The notes under the pieces are model-generated. The model saw only the letters and a list, made by a program, of their open reading frames with translations, had not been told where the DNA came from and ran no database searches. The position numbers and the translations under genes are program-made. From positions 1,544,501 to 1,608,500 of the forward strand of contig JBBDHG010000127.1 of NCBI GenBank assembly GCA_037951165.1: a stretch of 64,000 nucleotides of DNA, given 5' to 3'. This DNA comes from Lophius americanus. Lineage: Eukaryota; Chordata; Actinopteri; Lophiiformes; Lophiidae. Of the stretch, positions 23,511-36,480 are shown piece after piece (position 1 is the stretch's first letter; each line of letters begins with the position of its first letter).

Positions 23511-26219
23511 AGTGTGATTTTTCTAATGTATGAATTCCCAGTGTTGTATGGATTTGTTCCATTGCAACTGTTTGCATTCATGAATTTAACCCCGTTGCTT
23601 GGTCCCTGTGTGGATGCAAAGCAAATACCCAGACCCTGAGTGAAATCACACTGTTCAGCAAGGAAAAACTGCAGCATGGATGTCAATATTTTGTTAAAAC
23701 CATTTCTTCTTCACTCAATATTCGCTTTAATAGCTTTTGCTTTGTTTAGCGAGGACTTGAATGGAAAGGGAGAGAATAGATGAATAAATCTATAATATCG
23801 TCTCTAACCTCTGATTGCGAAAGTCCCCCTGTTTTGCCACTTAACACTCAGAGCTGGCTATTCAACAGACGAGTATCTGACTTTATCTTGCATCTCCATA
23901 ACAGAGCATGAAGACCGCCTGTCATCTCAGCAGCTATCAAATCTCCCTTTGTGAAAGCTTTCCACAGCTAAGCCAAGTATCAGTTTTGCAGGCAGTAGAG
24001 CTCAAGCCCAGGAAAACAAATGGATATGGGTTTTTGGATTTTCCTCAGCGGTTTTTCCCTTTTCCATGACTTGACAAGGTAAAAAGGCTCATGAGTGGTG
24101 TTTTAGTGAGCCGTTACCCACAGAGTTTGTCCTAAAGTCCATTTTATACAAAAGTGAACCTGTCCCACTAGTTACAATCAATAGTATTCCTCTGGTCACC
24201 TTGATACCTAATCAATGGATCTCCAACTTCTGTCCCCAGTGGTCCCTTATATTTGTCATAGCGACCTATGAAATCAGTTGCTTAACCAATAAATGCATTT
24301 CTATTGATTGGTATGACATAACATCCATCCCAACACAGCGACCAATATAAATCCAAACATTTAAGAGTTGAAAATATTATATTTAATTAGATCAAATTGT
24401 ATTTTATCCTTTGATAAGGAGACACAGATTTATGTGGTGGAGACACAAGTTGGAGCAAATATAAAAATATCTTGCTTAAAATGTGTGTCCCCCAAATGGT
24501 TGAATAAAACTTTTGTCAAAATCAAATCTTTCATCACAGTCAAATACATTTCAATCAGGAGAGACAGAGAATAAACGAATGATGATAATTTATTACAATA
24601 GATGATTTGTGATAATTGGCCCATCAGAAAAACCTGGCTCACAGAGTCTGTGAAGAGATGGTGATCGTAGAACATTATAGTCCCTTTTGAACGGTGTTAC
24701 TGGTGGTGGCGGCAGCTGATGACTTGGCACAGTCTTAGGAATGACGCTCCAGACCATGATCTGGATTATTGAGACTGGCCATGAGTGAAAGTTGTGAATA
24801 ATAACGTGGTAAGGGTAATAATTGTGGGAGATTTCTGTAGATATTTGTTTAATTTTAAAGGTAAAAAATCGTTGCGGAGCAAAGGGTACATAATTGTACT
24901 TGCACTTGTATTTGTAGCATTTTGGATGTTTTTTGGTTATAATAAAAGAGGCCGCTCATAAATTTCAACGCTTCAAGTTGAAAAGAGGAGATTTTTTTCA
25001 TTGCTTTTTGAAGGAAAAATCTTTTCTAGCAGAATATATTGATTGAAAAGCACTGAAAGGTGGATTTTATTCTTAGATGATAAAACAAGTGTGTAATTAT
25101 AGCTGGTTCTTAAATATATTTTAAAGAATTATTGTAAATGTTTTTATGTCTAAATTTAAGGGAACGTTTATGGTTCCTAGAGGCATAAAATGCCGTGTCG
25201 CCTCAGCCGTACCTCATTAGGTACAGATTCTGAGCCTTTCCAATGGGTACATTTTTGTTACAGGTCATGAGGGTTCATTTTTGTCTCTATAGATACAAAT
25301 GGTACATCAATTTTTAAAGGTACAGTGTTCCTACACTTCTAGGGTATGCTCTATTGTATTCTGACATATCCCTCTAATGGTTGCTTTGGCGATATTGTCT
25401 CTTCATGTCTATCAGCCAAAGTCATTGAGTAGTTTCTCAGGGCACACCTCAGCATCATGCAAAAAGCTGGACCATCAACCATGATCAATATTACTATTCC
25501 TCTGTCCCCCCAAGGCCTAATTAATGCAACTCAGCCCCATGTACCTATTAAAAATGTATTGATCAGTGCCTCTCTGTTTCCACCCAAAGACAAGGGTTGA
25601 CATGAAAACCTTAAGTTTAACACTGAGGTCTAAAAACTGATATTCTTTATCTACTCAGTATAACTGACTGATTTTCAGTTTAAGGTCCTTTTATGTCTTA
25701 TCACAAGCCTGGATGTTCTTTTTCCCTTACTGTATGTCATAGTACCCTCTTTCCTCCTTTTTTAAAACACTGGGAAGATCCTGATCAGCATGGCAACCTG
25801 AGGTGCTGACATCACTCAGCACCTCAGCACATATTTGTCTGACACCAGACAACGTTTTCACAGCCCGGCTAGTGTTTGTTTATCTTTTTCTTAATTTCTG
25901 TTTTTTCATCAAGAATGACTTTTCATTCTCACAGTGTTTGCGTCCTTATGGGAAAACTATATCTGGCCCTATCGGCATGAAAATGTGGAGAAGCATGCAA
26001 AAGAAATGTCTGTGCGCACAGGCTATTATCAATGATTGCCTTAGTTTTGTTTTTTAATACCTATATTTGTGTAGGCATGCATTCCTGCAAGTGTTGGCTA
26101 AATAAAAGTTTTTTGTTTTCATTTCTGCCTTACTTCTGCTGTACTGCCTTTTTCCATATACAAAAAGTCACTAAGAGGCTAATCGAGAACACATAGAAAG
26201 CAGTATAATGGTTTATTTT

Positions 26220-26282
26220 CTTTATATATGATATATATAAAGATATATGATATATGATATATATCATGATATATTGCAATAA
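26220..26282. repeat. AT-dinucleotide tract with GATATATGATATAT units
   Basis: Tandem and palindromic (GAT)ATAT units over about 60 bp, for example GATATATATCATGATATAT. Self-complementary, likely a simple repeat prone to cruciform formation. Confidence 0.75.
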
Positions 26283-28979
26283 TTTGTGCAATACGTTGTT
26301 GAAATCAAAATCTGATATCAAATGCACTGAAAATATAGGAAATGCAGGGTGCCTTATGGTTAATTGAAAAAATTACTTACAAATACGTGTATGAAGAATT
26401 TTTACAATTTCTTCTTCAGACAATATAATAAAATAAGGCTTTAATTGTGTGTTGGTTTAGAAATAAATGAATAGTACGTTGTATGAATCTATAATAATCA
26501 ATAATATCACTTTAGAGATAACTATTCTAACATGTTTAGGGTCGGATTTTGATTTTACTTACATTGTTCTGAAGTTTTTAGACTCGTAATAACTTGGTCT
26601 CTTTTTGGTGTTACATATTTGTGGTCTGGTTATTGATCAGATCACCAAACTCAACAACATAAGTCAGACTATCTATAATTATTATCCTTTCTCTTTATTG
26701 GTCAAGTTTAGTGACCAGTTTGATGACCTCATGCTGTTGGCTTATGATGGCGTTAAACTGCCGGGTTTTTATCTATTGCGTAATCCTTGTACTGAACTTT
26801 CCTAGACAGAACCGAGCAAACACTTGGTAATCTCCATTAAAATTCAGTGTCTCTATTTTGTATTTGATGTATGAGTTTATGATTTTGCAGGCAAATGGGG
26901 GTCACAAATATGTTAAATGCTAAATCTAAAAGTAGAAGGAAAAAAAAGGGTTTTGTGAAATGTTAAGCTGTCATACTGGTAAATGATGGTTTTATTGCAC
27001 AAACCATTACATACATATACATATTTATTCATAAGGGTTGTCAAAACAGCGTATTAATTTAGATATATTGATTTAAAAAAATGATGCTAACTTATCTCGA
27101 TCTGTGATGACCCTTGACCTCAAGGAGAGATACAATCTTGAAATCACAGCCTAATTTTACAGAGAGCCAATTAAGCTGTTGAAGGACAGTTGTAATATGA
27201 TCTATGGAGGGGTTTCAAGTCATGATACAGAAAGAAAGAAAGAAACACACACCTACACACTTTTTAACAAATAGCCCTAACTGTGCTTGACTCTGTATGT
27301 TAAGGACCCATCCAAAGATTACTGATGTGGGAAGAGAGTTATGAAAAGTTCGAAATTAAACACCCATTCCAATGTACACCCACACACCCTCTCTCTCTTG
27401 CATACACACACACACATCAACTCTCTCTCCCTCACAGACAAACATTACCTCTCCCTTGTCCCTGGCCCTGTCTCTATTAAGTGATTAAAACAAAATCTTG
27501 TTTTGCGTTCTTGGGCCCACTCGTTTACTCTGTGACACAGGGAGGTGCATGTTATGAGTCTAACTAGCTCTGTAGCAGTGTCACATAGCCAAAACGCTGT
27601 CTAATCAGGCCACTAACACACACACACACACACATATGCAGAATTTGCCTCTATGGTGATAGAGGGCTGGCAGTTGGCAGACAGACAGCAGACAGTGTTC
27701 TTCAACTTCAAACGTATCTGAGCAGAATCTCACTTTCATGCCTCCTCGCTCGCTCTCTCTCTCTCCCTGTCAGACACCCACACGTCACACACAGGCACCC
27801 ACAAACACAACAAAGCAACATTCCTTCTGATCTCGCTGCCAAAACTATAAGATTTTCAAGGACTAACACCCACACGAGCAAATATGTAAACACTGATATA
27901 ATCTAGCATCAAAAAGAGAATTCAATTCTGCAAGCCATTGTTAAAACCTTCTCCGCGAGAAAAGAGATTATGTTTCAAGCATCCAAAGACTCAATTCAAT
28001 CGAGTTTCATGATAATACGTAACAACTCAGAGATACAAGTGCGTGTCTGTGTTTATTGTGCTTCTCCAATTGCAATGGATGGATCTCAGACTGATGAAGA
28101 TATTTATTTACCAGAAACGTGGGGCATTTTATGGAATAAACATTGGCGCCACATCCTTAAATAGGTCATATTAATGAAATAATTCAAAAGGTACTTCATG
28201 GATTATTGGCAAATTTTATACCCAACTGAACCTTAGAGCGAGTAAGAACTGAATTAATTTTAGGAAAGCTAGTCGTGTACTTCCAACATTAGGGTGAGCT
28301 TTATCTCCAAAAGTTTTCGGGCCATAGTTTCGCAACCATTGGTCCGATTTATTCCTAATTTAGTGCATAAGAGTTGACTCTAAAGGAGATCTGTTATATT
28401 TTACTCTAATAAATGATATTTTACTCACTATTTCTACTCAATTTATTTTGACAAAAAATAATGTCCTTTGGACATAACTTAACATTTAATTGGAGAATTT
28501 CAATGAGGGGATTGCTTGTACAAAGCAGGGGATTTGGGGATTCACTGAAGGTAAAAGTTGAAATTCTCTATAAAGGGGATCAGATGGGTCATTGATGATT
28601 CTGTTGGCTTTACACGTTAGGATTTCATCAAAAAAGGTACTGAGCTGCTTCTGTGGTTTCACTAAGATTTTAGACGCCATGTTTACCGTCTGCTGCAGTT
28701 TGTTTCTCCTCCATAAGTTCGGGTTGCCAAATCATATTCAGAGATAACTATAAGACCGTTGTACACAACTCCCAGAATATTTGGGCTCACTAAAAAAAAT
28801 TGCTCGGTTTGTGTGGCAAGTGGACACGTCGTCAACATTTCTGAAAGATGTTGTCGGTACTTACCTTAATGGTGTCAATATACGTACCTTAAGGCCAGGA
28901 TTAGGAGCCGTTTTGAGCCTGGATCGTTGGGAAGCGCCCCAAATGGGAAATGTTTGTGTTTCGTAATACATTAACTCGA

Positions 28980-29312
28980 GGAGGGCAGCCCGGTAGTGGG
29001 CAGTGCTGTTGCCTCACAGCAAGAAGGTTCTTTTTTCATATCCACTTGAGATTTGGTGACTTTCCTGTGTTGTGTTTGGATGGTGTCTCTTCAGCTACTC
29101 AGGCTTCCTCCCACAGTCCAAACACAGGCAGTATGGGTTCATTCGTGGCTCTAAATTGCCTTTAGATGGGAACGGTCACTATTTGTCTGTGCTGTGTGGA
29201 ACTGGTGACGTGTCTAGGGTGTACCCTGCCTCCCGCCCAATGTCAGCTGGGATAGGTTCCGGCCCACTGCGACCCTGAACTGGATAAGTGGTTGGAGAGG
29301 ATGAATGAATGG
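28980..29312 (+). mobile_element. V-SINE-like SINE, near full length
   Basis: Most complete copy of the family in the window. A tRNA-derived head (GGGCAGCCCGGTAGTGGGCA, then GCCTCACAGCAAGAAGGTTC) is followed by a central part (CAGGCTTCCTCCCACAGTCC, GGCTCTAAATTGCCTTTAGA). The LINE-like tail is GGTGTACCCTGCCTCCCGCC, AATGTCAGCTGGGATAGGTT, GCGACCCTGAACTGGATAAG, ending in GATGAATGAATGG. This head-body-tail order is characteristic of the widespread fish SINE that shares its tail with LINEs. Non-coding. Confidence 0.85.
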
Positions 29313-30119
29313 TTTGTATCGACTCCATCCCATATATCACATCCCATTAAAACTCCAAGTAAACAACCTAAGCAAATGATTTTTGCTTTGGTGCGATAGG
29401 AATTGGATTTAAATCAAAATAGTTTATTTGTGACATGAAAGTAAAGCAACATAAAAGTGAAACAGAGCAACCGCAGGATTTTAAGCCGAATATTAAATTA
29501 ATTTCTTAAATTGTTTGCATTGTTTACAATTGAAACACACATTGGCAATGATGTATGATTAGAGCTTAATAATCAACACAGGAAGTTGATTTTTCTTTAA
29601 TTTGTCAGCCAACTGTACATAAAGCTGCTTTATTCAGAAAAGATCGGCTATTTAATACATCTAATTTTGTTGGTTAATCATTTTAGACCCTGGTATTGAC
29701 TCTATTAGAGAGAAAATGTCAGCGAAAAAATTAAGAATGACGCCAAAATCTTGATTAAACCTTTGCTTACTCTGACTGTGAAGAGTAAAGGTCTGGTATC
29801 GGTGATGGATGAATGGTAGCCGACAGTGATAGAGTGGACTCAAACAACGGACAAGATGGAGAGGTTGCACGTGGATTTGATTGATAAGATGAAAAGTGAT
29901 TCATTGACTCGTCTTGACCCAGCCAGGGCTGCAAATTGAGCCGTAGTTGGTGCACAGGCGAAGGTGAAAATGAATTTTTGCATCTTTCGAAAGTTTAGAG
30001 GGGATTGGTGAGAAATAAATCTCGAACCAGAGGAAGTAATGAGACCTGTGTTCAATGCATAGCTGTTTGTTCAGCTTCACTGCATCTGTGTCATCACATG
30101 GGAGCAAGCATTAGCCACT

Positions 30120-30395
30120 TGCACATACACACTTATGTACATGATGCTCGTGCACACCACCAAACTTTACACAGTCACACGCACACACACGCCCGTGCAC
30201 ACACACACAAACACTCACATACACTCAGACACCCACACAAACACTCAAACACACACTGCCTTCACCTTGACAGTAGGTTGAATTAAGATGCAGTATCGAT
30301 TCAAAGAGCAGCTCCGCTCCATGTTTGTGTGTGGGGCTGTGTTTGTGTGTGTGCGTGTATATGTGTGTGTATGCGCGCGTGTGTGTGTGTGGGTA
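30120..30395. repeat. Facing CA-rich and GT-rich tracts
   Basis: 30120-30260 is strongly CA-rich (ACACACACAC with C/G interruptions); 30325-30393 is strongly GT-rich on the same strand (for example TGTGTGTGTATGCGCGCG). They are complementary and about 65 bp apart, so a transcript or single strand could fold into a long imperfect hairpin; the alternating purine-pyrimidine runs are Z-DNA-prone. Confidence 0.85.
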
Positions 30396-31423
30396 CGTTG
30401 GTGGAGGGGATATTTCACACAGGTTGTGTGCTTGTTTTTGTTCACGTGCGCACATATGGTAACCAGCCACTCCTCTGGAGAAAGTTGGTCGGCCCCTCCG
30501 CCCTTCAAAGTCATTTGGAATTCATCTGCAAACCTGACCCTGACAGCTGTTTGTTTTTTCTCTCCGCTGAGGAAAAAGAGGAATGGAGGGATATGGTGGT
30601 TAATGAGTGAAAAGGCGAAAGATATTGGAGAGGACAAAATAAGAAGGGGATCAAGACTTGGCACAAAACTTGGGCAGAGTGGTAGAGGACTGTGTCTGTT
30701 CCCGCCTTAGTGGTCTCAGTGCTGTTTGGCTTGTTGAGCATTAGAGACACACAGGAGAAAAAGTGACGCTCTGAATGTCTTCCATTAGTATCCCTCATAG
30801 ACCACTAGCGTGAATGTGTTGAATCAGAGGAGCTGCATGAATGCAAAGCAGGACAAGGCCGCTGAGATAAGAAGGAACATAAACCATCCCGGGGTGTAAA
30901 TATAGGTTTTTCATAAGAAGTCAAAGTTTACTGTACAAGTGTGCCATCGGGGATCAGTGCAGCAAAATGTTTTAAAGCCGCCGCCACAGTGATGTGATGA
31001 AGAGGAACCCCGGTGGGATGACGAGTTTTTGTCTCTCATCTATGTTGGATGTAGGTGTAAGTGGATGAGTAAATGGACTTAGAGAGTGGAGGAGGGACGC
31101 TGGGAGTTGGTTTTACAAAAACAGAGCGGCGCAACAGCGCCAGGAGGGTAAAAGGAAGTGCAGGTGAGTCATAGGTGAAAGGAGGAGCGGAAGAAGAATA
31201 CTGATGAGATAATGGGGATAGAAGAAAAGTGTCAAGGGAGAAGTGGTATCTTATTTTTACAGTTCTCCTTCTGGGAGCTTCTATTCTTTAGATCTATCCA
31301 TCATAAAGATGGAAATCCCCAAACTCAACCCTTTTTTATTTCACCCCCCCGCTCTTTTTTCTCTTTTCTCTCCCTCCCAATTCATATGCACTTCTCTTCT
31401 CTTCTGGTTTCCTTTCATTTTTA

Positions 31424-31441
31424 ATTAAAAAAAAAAAAAAA
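31424..31441. repeat. Poly(A) run
   Basis: An A homopolymer of about 16 nt following ATTTTTAATT. It could be the tail of a retroposed insert, but no retroposed gene is recognised upstream. Confidence 0.7.
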
Positions 31442-31476
31442 CATGGCCACCCACTTTAAATTCATTTATTAAATAA

Positions 31477-31810
31477 TTCATTCATTTTCCCTAAATGCTT
31501 GTCCTGTTCATGGTTGCAGGGAGGGACGGCTGCTGGAGCCCATCTCAGCTGACATTGGGCGAGAAGCAGTGTAAACCATTGACAAAAAACCCCACAGACA
31601 TTCACACTCACTCCTACGGGCAATTTGTAGTCACCAATTCACACACATAGCATGTATTTTGGGTTTAGAGTACCTGTGGGGAACCCAGGCAGGCACCAGG
31701 AGGACATGCGAACTCCAGACAGAAAGGCCCCAAGGCCAACAGTGGATTTAAAACCAGAGACCTCTTGCTGTGAGGCAACTGTGCTACCCACTACGCCACT
31801 GTGCTGCCTT
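31477..31810 (-). mobile_element. V-SINE-like SINE, minus strand, near full length
   Basis: Minus-strand copy of the family at 28980. On the + strand it starts with the complement of the tail (ATTCATTCATTTTCCCTAAA, CTCAGCTGACATTGGGCGAG), continues with CACTCACTCCTACGGGCAAT and ACATGCGAACTCCAGACAGA, and ends with the complement of the tRNA head (TGCTGTGAGGCAACTGTGCT, CACTGTGCTGCC). Confidence 0.85.
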
Positions 31811-32756
31811 ACTTTGATTTGATAGACTGTACATTTTACAGGCTTTCTTACATAGTAATAGCTGTCTCTCACACACACACCACACATACAGTGCTCCCCC
31901 AACCAAGGCTGATTCCTGCCCTGGCAATTTTTGCGGTCTTTCTTCCGTTGTCACAAGCAATTAATTTGGCCATAACTTGTGTGTATTGATCTGCTTGGCA
32001 TGCGCATTGTAATCTATTGAGTCTGATAAAGAGGCAGCATTCATGCCCAGTAAAGAGCTAGTAAAGGACACATGCACTGTCCAGCTGGAAATCAATCCTT
32101 TCCTTCCAGGAAAATACATGCAAGCGGTTCTTACAGGATCTCCATTATTTACTGTTTGTGTCTCTCGCTCCTTTTCCCCGCAAATTAAATGAATTTATTG
32201 AAGTATTAGTGTAGGGATGGACATTTAAACCTTTATCTGAGTTAGAATTTATGCCTGTTCCTTTGTTTCACTCATAAGATAAGATGATAAGCACAGGCTT
32301 TGTATTTCTTTAGACTACTGTGTTTATTTACCCATGGAAGGGTTGTTGCGGCACCGCTCGTGTATACGCTCTTCGCTGGAATCTGATTAAATTTCCCTTA
32401 GAGGGATTAATCGTCTTTATCAAGCAGAGAAAAGAAAATTACAAGCTTATCAATCCTTATGTTTTATCAAGCTCTCCTCTTCTGCTTTCCATATTTTGCC
32501 TTCCCGATTCTATACATCCAACCGTCTATTTATTCCTGTGGACCACTGTGTCTGTGATGTCAGGAGGTCAATGGAGCTGCCCATTCTCCTTCATGTCTGA
32601 ATCTTACCGCTCCTCAGTGAGATTATATTCACGTGCATCTCCATCGGCTCTGTGTGATTACAGCCATCCTCTGTTGTTGTTCTGTGAAAGCCAGTACCAC
32701 CTGGACCGAATGTGTCCATGAGGGAAGTCTTCCAACAACCGAGGAGTTCCATAATG

Positions 32757-33745
32757 ATTTTACCAAAATTCCATTTAATTTATCAGAAAAATAGTGGCAG
32801 CTGTAGTTGACAACATTTCACTGTAAAAACTACGATGATCAAGTATCATTATGTTACATTATGCAAAAAAACAAACATATATTATCTTTCTAAAGACATT
32901 AAGTAAAATGATGGTAAATTTAAAAAAAAAAAGACCTTCAAATCAAAAGTATTTTTCTAAATATACTTGTTATTCCTAAAGACTCGTTGCTGTATAGATG
33001 AAGGGATTTTTCTTGCTAAATGTATAAAGATTTTCTAATGTACCAGCAAAATTTGTAATTTAGACAAAATAACACTTGTGTCATTATGGTATATTTCTGT
33101 TAATGGTCTGTTATTTTATCAAACGGTTTTCGTTCCACTGTAAAATTCAGTTCCTCAATAGACTTTTTACAGTAATTTTTGTATGGACACAGCATGTTAG
33201 GAATATGCAAGGGTTTATTATGTATGTATTATATTGTACATTATCATTTATGTGTCAGCTCATCTAATAATTTCCATAGAATTGTACCTTCATGTTGTAA
33301 ATAGTCAGTGTATCTTTTATAGTAAAATTCTGGTAAACACAGCTGCCAATATTTTTACCCTAAACTTAAACTTCAAAATTAAATAAAATTTAAATCAAAA
33401 TTTGGTTTTCAATATACTCCGACTGTTAAAAAAAAAGTTATATACTGTTTTGAATTTGATCGTCTCTTACTGTAGCCATGTAAAAGCTTCTGCAGTAATT
33501 TCAATGTCCAATTATTACAGTGTGTGGAAACAAGAATGTAACAAATACGATCGTATTATCTATGTAATATATCACATATTGTCATTCATGTATCAGTCAA
33601 CCAACCTTTCCAACAGGCTGTATTGTATTTTCGCATTGTATTTTATATTAAGGTGTTCTACATGGTCAACGTACGTTTTATGATAAAATTGTGGCAACCA
33701 CAGCTGGGGGTATTTTACCGTTAACTATAATATTTTTCTTCTTTT
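32757..33745. mobile_element. Degraded DNA-transposon remnant with inverted ends and duplicated interior
   Basis: The left part has GTGGCAGCTGTAGTTGACAA then TTTCACTGTAAAAA (about 32795-32830). The right part has AAAATTGTGGCAACCACAGC then ATTTTACCGTTAA (about 33686-33724), its inverted counterpart. This matches the CCGTAAA..CTGGCAACCACAGCTGCCAG-type ends of a common fish element. A third end-like block, AAAATTCTGGTAAACACAGC, lies at about 33324. The interior is duplicated: 33160-33260 resembles 33490-33605 (CAGTAATTT, then TATGT..ATAT..CATATTGTCATTCATGTATCAG in the second). No transposase survives. Confidence 0.55.
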
Positions 33746-35164
33746 TTTTTTAACGGTGTAGATCTGCAATAAGTGTGTTCAGTTACAGTACCTGATACCA
33801 GCTGGAGCCTGGTCATGGGTTCAAGGTACTTTTAGATTGTGCTCGTTCCCATTCACCCTGGTCACAGTTAATCCTTGAGGGTTGAGCTTGACTTCGTGTT
33901 TGATGCTGCGGACCTTCCACCTCTCATTCGAGAGCCTTCCTGGGTTCTAACTGACCGGTTGGGGGGGGTCAGGTATTTAACCTCAACTGAGGTGATTTGA
34001 TATCTAGAGAGTTGTTAGGTTACAAGATTACAGCTGACCACGCATCACAAGTGTGGGTCATTGGCAGTCGTTAGAGACAGATTTGTGACTTTGCACCTTT
34101 GCAGCAAGTTCAGTTTTTTTTTTAGTGGCCCTTCAAAGGTTATATTTTCCCATGCACAATACAGAATTTCTGCAGGCAAGAAAAAAAACAGAATTATGAC
34201 AAATGTTAAATACAAACATTTTTTTACTCAACTCTGATTTGCTCAAAACTTATTAAATAACTATCGATGAAGTTTACATGATTTTAAAATGTAAGCAATG
34301 TTAGTAATGTAATGTATATAAGCTAGGCATGAACATGAAAAAAAAAGTATGTTTACATTTTTAAAATGTTAATATTAGTAAGTATGCAATCCCAGAGACA
34401 CAGCTTTTAGAGAGTCTGTTATCTTCAACCATGTTTAACAGTGTGTGTGGGAGGGGCCTCCATGAACCCAGATATTAAGTTTTACCATTACTGTTTATAT
34501 ACTTATATACTATAGGTATTAGTTGTTCGAACATATTTTGACCTTTTACTCATTTTTTTTATTTATACTGTACCTATGGTAACCAGAAACAAATAGGCAT
34601 GTTTTTGTCAGTGAGTTCTGTACTGACAAATGAAGGTGAAGGTTAAATGTGAAGGTGTACCACACAAGGGGAAACTAATGAACCAGTGCAGCGAAGTGTA
34701 TTTCTCTCACTTGTATTTCACTCAATCCCTTCTTCTGGCATCTCTTGAAACAGAACCCACCTGTGTGTGCCGGTGCTGCTCACTAAGCTCAGTGAAATGA
34801 GCGTGATGTTGGAGGCTGATGTTTGTGTCAGTGTGTCTGTGGTGCAGGTTTCAAATTGGTTAGTCAAACTGTGGAGTTTCATGAAAATTAAAACTCTTTG
34901 TATTCATCCATCCTTTCACAACTCAAGGGTTCAATGATTTCTTTATGCCTTCAGACACCTCCAGCATTGTTGAGCAAAGCATTTTCCTCACTTGTCACAT
35001 CAGCCCGGATATAATGCATGTGTGGCTTGCTTTGTTTTCCAACGCAGTTAAATTCAATGGTGTGAAAAGCCTCCAAAGTCAATTTTAGTAAGGCAAACAT
35101 CTGTTAAATGGTCACATCTCACTCTCGGAACCATAGCTAAAGCAGGTTTACCTGGTGCGTGCAC

Positions 35165-35240
35165 TGCAGTGTGTGTGCGTGTGTGTGTGAGTGTGTGCGC
35201 GGGCACATGTGTATGTGTGTGTGGCGTGCGTATGTGTGCT
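35165..35240. repeat. GT-rich microsatellite-like tract
   Basis: Imperfect TG/CG alternation (GTGTGTGCGTGTGTGTGTGA, GTGTGTGCGCGGGCACATGT), Z-DNA-prone simple sequence. Confidence 0.8.
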
Positions 35241-36289
35241 TTAGCACACCAGAAACCCTGGCTAACCCCCTATGTGCCTCCCAATGTCCTGTCTCTGAAG
35301 AGCTATGACCATTAAGCAGCTGTTCGCTTCTAAAGCCACAGAAAAATGAGGGAGCTGCAAGAATGCAAATGAGCCTTGGTATGCGCCAAAAACTTCTCCA
35401 GAGGGACGGACTGTTGGGTCAGACACACAGAGGCGCATACAGTACAACGTGCTGGCACGATACACCCTCACAGTTGCACTCACGTGCAGCTAGGTTAGCC
35501 TCCCCATAATGCAGTGCTAGAATCCTCCTGAGTATTAAATGATCTCGCTGTTACTACATTTGTCTTGGAATTAGAAAGCAGAGACTTCAGGGTCCAATAC
35601 ATCTGATTTATCAGGCTCCAGGTACAGACTTCTACTGTAATCACCTGTCTCAAGCAACACTTGCGATACAGTTCGATACACTGTCTCCATTTTACGCTGT
35701 AATTGTTTGCTACACAGTCAATTAGGATGTGAGTGTTATTACAAAGAGAGTGTCACTCTGTGCGTAGAAACAAGGAGATGGTTTCTAAGGATGTTTCAAA
35801 TTTGCTTGGAATGCGGCGCTTTTATGTGGCTGTCTGTGAAGTGGAAGCCGATCTCGAAGGTTAAGGGAGGACATTCAGTTGTTTTAGTTTTTTTGTCTCG
35901 ACCCGCAAGAAAAGCACATGCTGTGTTAAATTATACCGGCTTGAACGCGGCAAAAGTATGAAAAAGCCAGCAATTCACAACATGCAACAAAAGGGCTTGA
36001 AGGTTCCTTAAACGCTCACTCTCCGCTCAGGTTGTGGTGATTTGAACTGAAAGAAAGCGCAGCTTCAATGCTCTGCTCTATATCTATGATACTTCATCAG
36101 TGTAGACTACAATAGTGTCACCCTCTGGGTAATGAGAATAGGTGGTGAAAACGTAAAGTATGTGACGGTTTTCCTTTCTTTTCTGTAACCTAGTTTTATT
36201 TATACTCAACTTACAGCAGCCCGACACATTCAATGTGTGGCGGGTCGTGTTTATGTCTGTGGACGTTATGGCGTCTGTGAGTGTTGGTA

Positions 36290-36480
36290 CTCCTTGTGCT
36301 CTCCGCCTAATAAGAGATTAACCTTATTAATCACATTAGTGTGCCTAGGGTGGCTGTGGCGACACTCTCACATGCTTGCAGAGACGCGTGGACACAGACT
36401 CAGACATGCGCACACGGGGATAAGCATGTCAATCTGTCATTAGTTAATAGCTCATTAGCACAAGGTGATTAATTACTCTG
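36290..36480. promoter_or_regulatory. Candidate homeodomain-motif-rich intronic element
   Basis: Dense ATTA/TAAT motifs occur in two clusters: 36308-36340 (AAGAGATTAACCTTATTAAT) and 36432-36475 (CTGTCATTAGTTAATAGCTC, ATTAGCACAAGGTGATTAAT). Between them is a more GC-rich segment. It lacks simple repeats and known transposon words. This resembles conserved developmental enhancers in large neuronal-gene introns, but conservation has not been tested; this is inference. Confidence 0.3.

Noticed and set aside
30480..30610. Frame reading ...DPDSCLFFLSAEEKEEWRDMVV, superficially like the end of a PH domain
   Set aside because: Only one short stretch resembles the domain, the frame is preceded by GT-repeat translation, and there are no matching splice sites or further domain parts.
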